A DNA stretch of 64,000 bases. Origin: Thalassobellus sp050294475. GTDB lineage: Bacteria > Bacteroidota > Bacteroidia > Flavobacteriales > Flavobacteriaceae. Position 1 is the first letter of the stretch. Every line of letters starts with the position of its first letter. This document shows, in pieces, positions 50,952-58,000 of this stretch. Made by a program: the position numbers and the translations under genes. The DNA is taken from contig JBNKOE010000023.1 of assembly GCA_050294475.1 (NCBI GenBank), positions 124,001 through 188,000 of the forward strand, in the 5' to 3' direction. The notes beneath the pieces were generated by a model that saw nothing but the letters and a program-made list of their open reading frames with translations, had not been told where the DNA came from and ran no database searches.

Positions 50952-52570
50952 TTTTTTTTAACCCGTTTCAAATCCAGCATATTAATTGGGTTTATACCTA
51001 AATTTTTAACATTTTTTCTTGTAAAACGAACCACTTCATCATAAAATAATGGCACCATGATTGCTTTATCCATAGCTAAAGAATCAATTTTAGTATATAA
51101 TAGTTTGCGTTCTTCAATATTAGTTATGGTAAAAGCTTTATTGTACAAACTATCAACTTCTTCACTTTTATAATGGAAATAATTAGATCCGTTTGGAGCA
51201 AAGTTTTTACTATAAAATATCGATAAATAGTTCTCTGCATCTAAATAATCGGCTATCCAAGAACTTCTAAACATATCTACTTTTCCATTAGATCTTGCAC
51301 TTCTTAAAGTCGCTTCTGGCATAACATCAACATTAATTTTCAACCCTGTTTTTTCAAGCTCACGTTGTATAAATTCGCAAAAACTTAAGTAGTTACTTGT
51401 AGTTGTTAAATTAATTTCAGGATTGGAAATACCACTTTCTTTTTTAAATTGTTCAACAAGTTGTTTCGCTTTTTCTGGTTGGTAAGTAAACCCAATAGAT
51501 TTATTATAACCAGTAAGCCCAATAGGAATAAAGCCTCCATTGGCTGGGTTTCCAATGCCATTTCGTAAATAAATCATCATTTTTTTTCTGTCAAACCCAT
51601 AATTAATGGCTTTTCTTATAAGAGTAGATTGTATTTCGGGTGTTTCAGAATCTAAATAAAAGCCCAAATATTCAGTATTTAAATATGGGCCTCGAATCAT
51701 ATCAACTGTAGATTTGTATTTGTTTCTTAGTTTACCGTCGGCTGTTAATAATTCGTCTTTGTATGAAGCGTCTAATCCAGATAAATAATCAATGTTACCT
51801 TGAATAAATTGCAGAAATTCACTTTGTTTATCTGGTAAAAAGGTTAAAGCTACTGCCTCTAAGTAAGGTAGTTGTTTGCCGTTTTTATCTTTTTCAAAAT
51901 AATTTTTATTTTTTCTTAAAACGAGTTTTATGTTTTCTTCCCAACGTTTAAATTTAAAAGGGCCAGTACCTATAGGATGTGCTCTAAATTCAGTTCCGTA
52001 GTGATTTACAATTTCTTTAGGAACCACCGAACAGTATTTCATGGTTAATAATCCTATAAATGCAGGGAATGGTTGTTTTAATGTAATTTGAAAAAGCGTG
52101 TCGTTTACGGCTTTAAAATTTTTTACTTTGTTTAAAACCCAACTACCTGGAGCTGCTAATTTTTCGTCCCTTAACCGATTAAAACTAAATTCAAAATCGT
52201 CGGCAATAACTGTTCTTGTTGAATCTTTGCCAAAAAGAGCGTGTTTATGGAAATAGACATCGTTCCTTAGTGAAAACTCATAGGTTTTACCATCATCAGA
52301 GATTGTCCAATTTTTTGCTATGCAAGGTAAAATGTTTAATGCACTATCTAATTGTACTAAGCCATTGTATAATTGATTTGAAATCGAATTGTCTTGTAAT
52401 GTTCTAGAAAATGCAGGATCTAAAGTATTAATGTTTGCGTATTCATTATAACGAAAAACAAGTGCATCCTTTTGTTTTGAATCTTTTTTAGCGCAAGAAG
52501 CATTCAAAAAAATAATAAATACACTTAAGCATTTTAATGCTTTAAAAAGGGATATCTGTTTTTTTGTCAC
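50948..52570 (-). CDS. Peptide-type ABC substrate-binding lipoprotein (SBP_bac_5)
   Basis: 540 residues starting with GTG. Lipoprotein signal with lipobox (LNASC). Family 5 features: SRTLQDNSISNQLYNGLVQL, LRNDVYFHKHALFGKDS and HPIGTGPFKFKRWEENIKL. Binds oligopeptides or similar ligands in the periplasm. No permease or ATPase genes are adjacent, so it either shares a distant transporter or has another role. Confidence 0.9.
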   Translation of the reverse strand: MTKKQISLFKALKCLSVFIIFLNASCAKKDSKQKDALVFRYNEYANINTLDPAFSRTLQDNSISNQLYNGLVQLDSALNILPCIAKNWTISDDGKTYEFSLRNDVYFHKHALFGKDSTRTVIADDFEFSFNRLRDEKLAAPGSWVLNKVKNFKAVNDTLFQITLKQPFPAFIGLLTMKYCSVVPKEIVNHYGTEFRAHPIGTGPFKFKRWEENIKLVLRKNKNYFEKDKNGKQLPYLEAVALTFLPDKQSEFLQFIQGNIDYLSGLDASYKDELLTADGKLRNKYKSTVDMIRGPYLNTEYLGFYLDSETPEIQSTLIRKAINYGFDRKKMMIYLRNGIGNPANGGFIPIGLTGYNKSIGFTYQPEKAKQLVEQFKKESGISNPEINLTTTSNYLSFCEFIQRELEKTGLKINVDVMPEATLRSARSNGKVDMFRSSWIADYLDAENYLSIFYSKNFAPNGSNYFHYKSEEVDSLYNKAFTITNIEERKLLYTKIDSLAMDKAIMVPLFYDEVVRFTRKNVKNLGINPINMLDLKRVKKN

Positions 52571-52718
52571 ATTACTAACTGTTAAGGTGTTTCAAAAATA
52601 AAGGTTTTATTTTCTATTTCTAATTATTTCAAAAGTTTAAAATTTAAATGTGACTTTTTAAAAAGTAATGGGTCTTAAAACTGGGTGATATTGTTATTAT
52701 CAATAAAATAAAGTCTCT

Positions 52719-52726
52719 CAAATTTA
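52719..52726 (-). promoter_or_regulatory. Possible -7 element of the substrate-binding protein gene
   Basis: TAAATTTG on the minus strand matches TAnnTTTG, about 150 bp upstream of the start. No -33 TTG seen. Confidence 0.35.
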
Positions 52727-52751
52727 CATAATTACTATGTTATGTTTTTAT

Positions 52752-52785
52752 AAAGAGTGTTTCTAATAGAAACGCTCTTTTTTTT
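52752..52785 (+). terminator. Terminator-like hairpin upstream of mtaB
   Basis: AAAGAGTGTTTC and GAAACGCTCTTT pair (one G-T) around TAATA, followed by a run of T on the plus strand. No plus-strand gene precedes it closely. Confidence 0.65.
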
Positions 52786-52787
52786 AT

Positions 52788-52795
52788 TAAATTTG
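52788..52795 (+). promoter_or_regulatory. -7 element of mtaB
   Basis: TAAATTTG matches TAnnTTTG and lies 18 bp before ATG 52814, directly after the hairpin at 52752-52785. Confidence 0.5.
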
Positions 52796-52813
52796 CACGT
52801 TTTTATATAAGAA

Positions 52814-54157
52814 ATGAATTCTAGAAAAAAAGTCGCATTTTATACATTGGGTTGTAAACTCAATTTTTCTGAAACCTCTACTATTGCTAGGGATTTTAGT
52901 GATGAAGGTTTTGAGCGCGTAGACTTTTCTGAGAATGCAGATATTTATGTTATAAATACATGTTCTGTAACTGAAAATGCAGATAAGCGTTTTAAAACCA
53001 TAGTAAAGCAAGCGCAAAAAGCAAATGCAGAAGCTTTTGTAATTGCTATTGGTTGTTATGCGCAGTTAAAACCTCAAGAATTAGCCGATGTAAATGGTGT
53101 TGATTTGGTTTTAGGTGCAACCGAAAAATTTAAAATAACAGATTATCTTAATGATCTTTCTAAAAACGATTTAGGAGAAGTACATTCTTGTGAAATTGAA
53201 GAAGCCGATTTTTATGTAGGCTCTTATTCTATAGGAGATAGAACGCGTGCCTTTTTAAAAGTGCAAGATGGTTGTGATTATAAGTGTACTTATTGTACTA
53301 TTCCTTTAGCTCGCGGTATTTCTAGAAGTGATACCATGGATAATGTTTTGAAAAATGCCAAAGAAATTTCGGAACAAAATATTAAGGAAATTGTTTTAAC
53401 TGGCGTTAATATTGGTGATTATGGTAAAGGGGAGTTTGGAAATAAAAAACACGAACATACTTTTTTAGATTTAGTTACTCAGTTAGATAAAGTTAAAGGT
53501 ATAGAGCGTTTGAGAATTTCTTCAATAGAACCTAATTTGCTAAAAAATGAAACTATTGATTTGGTTTCTAAATCTAGAGCTTTTGTACCGCATTTTCATA
53601 TTCCGTTACAATCAGGGAATAATGAGATTCTTAAAAAAATGAAACGGCGCTATATGCGAGAATTGTATGTTGATAGAGTTTCTAAAATAAAAGAAGTCAT
53701 GCCACATGCATGTATTGGTGTAGATGTAATTGTAGGCTTTCCAGGAGAAACTGATAATCATTTTTTAGAAACATATAATTTTTTAAATGAATTAGATATT
53801 TCTTATTTACATGTTTTTACATATTCAGAACGTGATAATACAGAAGCTGCAAAAATGGATGGTGTGGTTCCTAATAATGTAAGAAGTAAGCGAAGTAAAA
53901 TGCTACGTGGTTTGTCGGTTAAAAAACGTCGTGCTTTTTACGAAAGTCAGATTGGAACTAATAGAACTGTTTTATTTGAAAGTGAAAATAAAGCAGGTTA
54001 CATTCATGGTTTTACCGAAAACTATATAAAAGTTAAAGCACCTTGGAATCCAGCATTAGTAAATACATTGCATGATGTTGTATTAAATGAAATTGATGAC
54101 GATGGTTTAGTGCGTTTTGATTTTGTTAAAAATGAAGCCTTAGTAAAGAGTAAATAG
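52814..54157 (+). CDS. mtaB: tRNA t6A37 methylthiotransferase MtaB
   Basis: 447 residues. The N-terminal UPF0004 domain has cysteines in TLGCKLNFSETS, NTCSVTENADKR and IAIGCYAQL. The radical SAM motif is CDYKCTYCTIPLARG, followed by SSIEPNLL and HIPLQSGNNEILKKMKRRY. A C-terminal TRAM domain is present. Converts t6A to ms2t6A at position 37 of ANN-decoding tRNAs with two 4Fe-4S clusters. Confidence 0.95.
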   Translation: MNSRKKVAFYTLGCKLNFSETSTIARDFSDEGFERVDFSENADIYVINTCSVTENADKRFKTIVKQAQKANAEAFVIAIGCYAQLKPQELADVNGVDLVLGATEKFKITDYLNDLSKNDLGEVHSCEIEEADFYVGSYSIGDRTRAFLKVQDGCDYKCTYCTIPLARGISRSDTMDNVLKNAKEISEQNIKEIVLTGVNIGDYGKGEFGNKKHEHTFLDLVTQLDKVKGIERLRISSIEPNLLKNETIDLVSKSRAFVPHFHIPLQSGNNEILKKMKRRYMRELYVDRVSKIKEVMPHACIGVDVIVGFPGETDNHFLETYNFLNELDISYLHVFTYSERDNTEAAKMDGVVPNNVRSKRSKMLRGLSVKKRRAFYESQIGTNRTVLFESENKAGYIHGFTENYIKVKAPWNPALVNTLHDVVLNEIDDDGLVRFDFVKNEALVKSK

Positions 54158-54270
54158 TTCCTTTTAAGTTGGTTTAATTGAGTTTAAACGAGTTTTTTTG
54201 ATGTAATTGTTTTGCAGTCGTAGGTTTGGGTAGCCTAAATTTTAAGCTAAGTGTCCCAAAACTATTAGTT

Positions 54271-54657
54271 ATGAAAAAACACCTATTGTTATTAACTACT
54301 CTAATTGTTATATCATTCTTTACTTCTTGTACAACCGAAGAGATTTATCAAAACACTAATTTATTAGGTGTTTGGGAAACAAGTGCATTAAGTACAAATT
54401 CAACAGAAACGCATACATTAGTATTTGGTGATAAAAATACAGGATTGAGTATTCATAAAAGTATTTCTAGTTCTAATGAAATTACTTCAAGTGTAACTTC
54501 TTTTAATTGGAACATAAACGATAATGTTGTAACGGTTGTTGAAGATGATACACCTGAAAAAATATTTGTTCTAAATTCAGAAGGACAACTTGTTTTAAGT
54601 GGTTCTCAAGATTTACTTTTAGAAAAAGTGTCTAATGACTATTCGAAATATTATTAA
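54271..54657 (+). CDS. Small lipoprotein, lipocalin-like
   Basis: 128 residues from ATG 54271 (MKKHLLLLTTLIVISFFTSC), a lipoprotein signal with the lipobox cysteine. A longer frame from 54226 would bury the signal peptide. The mature part, starting with LLGVWETSALSTNSTETHTL, has the LxGxW pattern and alternating strands of lipocalin-like small lipoproteins common in Flavobacteria. Function unknown. Confidence 0.7.
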   Translation: MKKHLLLLTTLIVISFFTSCTTEEIYQNTNLLGVWETSALSTNSTETHTLVFGDKNTGLSIHKSISSSNEITSSVTSFNWNINDNVVTVVEDDTPEKIFVLNSEGQLVLSGSQDLLLEKVSNDYSKYY

Positions 54658-54680
54658 TGCTCTAAAGAATTATAAACAAT

Positions 54681-54713
54681 AAAAAAGCCAAAATTATCAG
54701 TTTTGGCTTTTTT
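54681..54713. terminator. Bidirectional terminator
   Basis: AAAAAAGCCAAAA and TTTTGGCTTTTTT pair over 13 bp around a 7-base loop, between convergent genes. Confidence 0.92.
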
Positions 54714-54729
54714 ATTGTTTTTTAGAAAA

Positions 54730-55026
54730 TTATATTCTTACACCTACAGGTAACATACGTTTATATTTTCTGTTGCCTCGTACAAATTTAGCAATTTCAG
54801 GACTTGTAGGAACTACACTTAAGTTTCTAGCTTCAATTTGTTCAAAAACCATAGCTAAAAATTCTTTGCTAAAATTTTCATCTTTAATTTCGTCTGGAAT
54901 AACAATTTTAGTTAAAAAAATCTTTCGTTCTTGAAGTGAATATTCAATTTTTGCTAAATGATTGTCAATTTTTATTTCAAACTGGCGTAAAAAATCATTG
55001 TCTATTAATTCAGCAGCATCAATCAT
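54730..55026 (-). CDS. Short GNAT-like (COG2388 type) acetyltransferase
   Basis: 98 residues: IEYSLQERKIFLTKIVIPDE, then AMVFEQIEARNLSVVPTSPEIAKFVRGNRKY, which follows the pattern of short GCN5-related N-acetyltransferases of the YjdJ/COG2388 kind. The usual acetyl-CoA loop is poorly conserved, so activity is uncertain. Divergent from the alpha/beta hydrolase gene. Confidence 0.65.
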   Translation of the reverse strand: MIDAAELIDNDFLRQFEIKIDNHLAKIEYSLQERKIFLTKIVIPDEIKDENFSKEFLAMVFEQIEARNLSVVPTSPEIAKFVRGNRKYKRMLPVGVRI

Positions 55027-55076
55027 ATTATAAAAGTTTTATATCAATGGAATCTAATTAGCGAATACTAATTTAG

Positions 55077-55084
55077 TAGCTTTG
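55077..55084 (+). promoter_or_regulatory. Possible -7 element of the hydrolase gene
   Basis: TAGCTTTG matches TAnnTTTG, 58 bp upstream of ATG 55143. No clear -33 TTG. Confidence 0.38.
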
Positions 55085-55089
55085 TAATG

Positions 55090-55097
55090 CAAAAGTA
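55090..55097 (-). promoter_or_regulatory. Possible -7 element of the GNAT-like gene
   Basis: TACTTTTG on the minus strand matches TAnnTTTG, 63 bp upstream of the start. Back to back with the element at 55077-55084. Confidence 0.4.
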
Positions 55098-55142
55098 CAA
55101 AAAAAAATCATTAAAGTAAAGTAATATTTAGCTTAATGCCTT

Positions 55143-55808
55143 ATGTGTCAAGAGATAATACATGTTTATTTAATGCCGGGAATGGCAGCTAGTCCAAAAA
55201 TTTTCGAATATATTAAATTACCAGAAAATAAATTTAAAATGCATTATTTAGAATGGATTATGCCTTTAGATGGTGAATTGTTAACAGATTATGCATTAAG
55301 AGTTTCTAAATTTATTAAACATGAAAATATTGTTTTGTTAGGAGTTTCTTTTGGAGGTGTTTTGGTGCAAGAAATAAGTAAGCACATAAAAGTTAGTAAG
55401 CTAATAATTGTATCAAGCGTTAAATCTGTACAAGAAATACCAAAACATATGTTATTAGCTAAAACTACAAAAGCATATAAATTAGTACCAACACAACTAG
55501 CTAGTAATATAGATGTTTTTGCTAAATATGCCTTTGGAGAAGTTGTTTCAAAACGTTTGGAATTATATCAAAAATATTTATCTGTAAATGATAGTAAATA
55601 TTTAAGTTGGGCTATAGAAAATATGGTTTGTTGGAGTCAAGAAAAATCTAATCCAAATTTAGTTCATATTCATGGCGATAATGATAAGGTATTTCCAATT
55701 AAAAATATATCTAATTGTATTACGGTAAAAAATGGAACACATATCATGATTATTAATAAATACAAGTGGTTTAACGAAAATTTACCTCGTATTATTTTAG
55801 AAGACTAA
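55143..55808 (+). CDS. Alpha/beta hydrolase
   Basis: 221 residues. N-terminal VYLMPGMAASPKIFEYI (oxyanion region), nucleophile elbow GVSFGG, acid in HIHGDNDKVFP and histidine in GTHIMIINK, a complete Ser-Asp-His triad on a small core without a lid domain. Cytosolic; substrate unknown. Followed 49 bp later by a lytic transglycosylase gene. Confidence 0.82.
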   Translation: MCQEIIHVYLMPGMAASPKIFEYIKLPENKFKMHYLEWIMPLDGELLTDYALRVSKFIKHENIVLLGVSFGGVLVQEISKHIKVSKLIIVSSVKSVQEIPKHMLLAKTTKAYKLVPTQLASNIDVFAKYAFGEVVSKRLELYQKYLSVNDSKYLSWAIENMVCWSQEKSNPNLVHIHGDNDKVFPIKNISNCITVKNGTHIMIINKYKWFNENLPRIILED

Positions 55809-55857
55809 TAGAGTCAATCCAATTATTTTTTTTAACTTTAAACAAAACTTTTTAAAG

Positions 55858-56778
55858 ATGAAGATAATACAAAAAGCTTTGGCGTTTGTGGGATTATTAA
55901 GTTTATGTGCTTTATTTATTTATGCTCTACAAGATGCTCCAACCGATGAGAATTTTGAAACAAAACTTATAAACGACTATAATGTTTATGCCCTTCAGGT
56001 TCCTGAGAATTTAGACTTTGCAGGAGAAGCAGTGCCGCTTAAAAATCCAGATATTTTAGAGCGTATGGATCGTGAGTTATTAGTAAATACCTATTGGCAG
56101 TCTAATGGGTTGTTAATGTTTAAACGTGCCAAAAAATATTTCCCGATAATAGAGCCTATTTTAAAAAAGTATGGTGTTCCAGACGATTTTAAATATTTAG
56201 CAGTTATAGAAAGTGGTTTAACAAATGCAGTGTCTCCAGCAGGAGCAAGAGGTGTTTGGCAAATAATGGCAGCTACAGGTAAGGAAAATGGTTTAGAAAT
56301 AAATGTTAATGTTGATGAGCGTTATAACTTAGAAAAAGCTACTGAAGTTGCTTGTAAATATTTATTAAAATCGAAAGAAGAGTTAGGCTCATGGACACTC
56401 GCTGCAGCTGCGTATAACGCAGGTAATGCAGGAATTTCTAGTCGTTTGGAAGAGCAAGGGGTTACCGATTATTACGATTTGTTATTAGGTGAAGAAACAG
56501 GTCGTTATTTATTTAGAATTGTGGCTTTAAAAGAAATATTGTCTCATCCAGCAAAGTATGGTTTTAATTTTAGAGATAAAGATTTATATAATAATGTGCC
56601 AACTTATAAGGTTGAAGTAGATACTGCTGTAACCGATTTTTCAAAGTTTGCTAAAAATTTTGGTATTAATTATAAAATATTAAAACTTCACAACCCTTGG
56701 TTACGCGAATCGCATCTTAATAACAAGTCTAGAAAATTATATGTTATTGATATTCCTAAAGAAGGTTATTATCAATAG
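55858..56778 (+). CDS. Membrane-bound lytic transglycosylase (SLT domain)
   Basis: 306 residues. An N-terminal signal or anchor (residues 5-23) leads to a transglycosylase SLT domain (about 100-220) with catalytic E118 in AVIESGLTNAVSPAGARGVW, QIMAATGKENGL and AAAAYNAGNAGISSRL. The C-terminus (YKVEVDTAVTDFSKFAKNFG) resembles the linker and LysM-like end of MltD. Cleaves peptidoglycan between MurNAc and GlcNAc in the periplasm. Confidence 0.92.
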   Translation: MKIIQKALAFVGLLSLCALFIYALQDAPTDENFETKLINDYNVYALQVPENLDFAGEAVPLKNPDILERMDRELLVNTYWQSNGLLMFKRAKKYFPIIEPILKKYGVPDDFKYLAVIESGLTNAVSPAGARGVWQIMAATGKENGLEINVNVDERYNLEKATEVACKYLLKSKEELGSWTLAAAAYNAGNAGISSRLEEQGVTDYYDLLLGEETGRYLFRIVALKEILSHPAKYGFNFRDKDLYNNVPTYKVEVDTAVTDFSKFAKNFGINYKILKLHNPWLRESHLNNKSRKLYVIDIPKEGYYQ

Positions 56779-56850
56779 TAATTGATATGCTAGAATTTAT
56801 AAATACTAAAATAAATGAATCTTAATAAGTAAGCTTTGGTCGCCGTTAAT

Positions 56851-57426
56851 TTAACCTCTACGTTTCTGTGCTCTTAAAGAACCTCCAGTACCATAATGCT
56901 GATTTGGCATTTGTGCACGTTTCATGTTCTCTTTCATCATTTTTATTTGGTCTGTAAGCATCCCTTGTTTATCTAATTTTTGAGCTTCAGACAGTAGTTT
57001 TTGTGCTTCTTGTTTTCTTCGTTTAGAAAAAGCGATACCAGATAAATTTAATTTAGCCATAGCTAAATCATGATCCATAGACAATCCTAAAGAAATAGCT
57101 TTCTTAAAATATTTTTCAGCATCATTCATATTGCTTTGAGAAACCATGATACCATGTAGGTAATTATAATAACCTTGTTGCTTAGTTACTAAAGCCGTTT
57201 CAGGGTTTTTAATTTTATTCAACCATTTTTTTGCACCATCAAAATCTTGTTTTCTTAATCTTAAAAAAGCTAATAGAATAAATTCATTTTTGAAATAAAG
57301 AAAGATGAAAATTAAAGAAAGTAAAATAAACATAATTCCGTTACCTATATTACTTTCTGTAAATTGATAAACAGCATAAGCAAAAATACCAGCTGCAATA
57401 ATAAGTTTTATGATTTTATTGTACAT
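56851..57426 (-). CDS. Membrane-anchored TPR-like protein
   Basis: 191 residues. Two N-terminal membrane helices (about 5-20 and 28-45) are followed by helical repeats of the TPR kind (ALVTKQQGYYNYLHGIMVSQ, NDAEKYFKKAISLGLSMDHD, RRKQEAQKLLSEAQKLDKQG). The C-terminus is basic with GTGGSLRAQKRRG. Probably a cytosolic-face scaffold; partners unknown. Confidence 0.72.
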   Translation of the reverse strand: MYNKIIKLIIAAGIFAYAVYQFTESNIGNGIMFILLSLIFIFLYFKNEFILLAFLRLRKQDFDGAKKWLNKIKNPETALVTKQQGYYNYLHGIMVSQSNMNDAEKYFKKAISLGLSMDHDLAMAKLNLSGIAFSKRRKQEAQKLLSEAQKLDKQGMLTDQIKMMKENMKRAQMPNQHYGTGGSLRAQKRRG

Positions 57427-57630
57427 TTTTATTTAGTTTGATGTGTGTTATAAGCGTATTTTGCATTTAAATTGACGCTACTTTTAATTTAGATTGCAAA
57501 GAAACTAAATTTTTATTAAAAATAACTTATACCTATTAAACAAAAAATTACTGTTTATCCCAAATGAATAAAGGTTTTATATAAAATTTTTAGTTGTAAA
57601 AATTAAATGTAATTTTTTTTCAAAAATGAT

Positions 57631-57660
57631 TTGCAAAGTAATAAAGGCTTTGTATATTTG
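57631..57660 (+). promoter_or_regulatory. rpmH promoter, TTG-N19-TATATTTG
   Basis: TTG at 57631-57633, 19-bp spacer and TATATTTG at 57653-57660: an exact Bacteroidetes promoter with a leader of about 60 bases before rpmH. Confidence 0.78.
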
Positions 57661-57725
57661 CCGTCAGTTTTGGGGAAGCGCCAAAAAATAAAATATACAT
57701 TTCAGATTTTTAAAGATATAAGATA

Positions 57726-57887
57726 ATGAGTAAAAGAACATTTCAGCCATCAAAAAGAAAGAGAAGAAACAAACATGGTTTCAGAGAAAGAATGGCTTCT
57801 GCTAATGGTAGAAAAGTTTTAGCACGTAGAAGAGCTAAAGGAAGAAAAAAATTATCTGTGTCAACCGAATCTAGACATAAAAAATAA
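57726..57887 (+). CDS. rpmH: 50S ribosomal protein L34
   Basis: 53 codons, found by translating the gap between its neighbours: MSKRTFQPSKRKRRNKHGFR, then ERMASANGRKVLARRRAKGR and a short C-terminal tail ending SRHKK. This is the standard bacterial L34, slightly extended as in other Bacteroidetes. Here it is not beside rnpA or dnaA but upstream of carB, with its own promoter and terminator. Confidence 0.98.
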   Translation: MSKRTFQPSKRKRRNKHGFRERMASANGRKVLARRRAKGRKKLSVSTESRHKK

Positions 57888-57910
57888 TGATTAACAATTG
57901 TTTATAATTT

Positions 57911-57942
57911 AAAGGTGTTACTTAAGTGTAACGCCTTTTTTT
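57911..57942 (+). terminator. rpmH terminator
   Basis: AAAGGTGTTAC and GTAACGCCTTT pair with one G-T around a short loop, followed by a T run, 24 bp after the L34 stop. Confidence 0.85.
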
Positions 57943-58000
57943 ATATCTACGTAACACCTATTTTTGTAACAAATTATAATTCAATATATAAATAGTAAAA

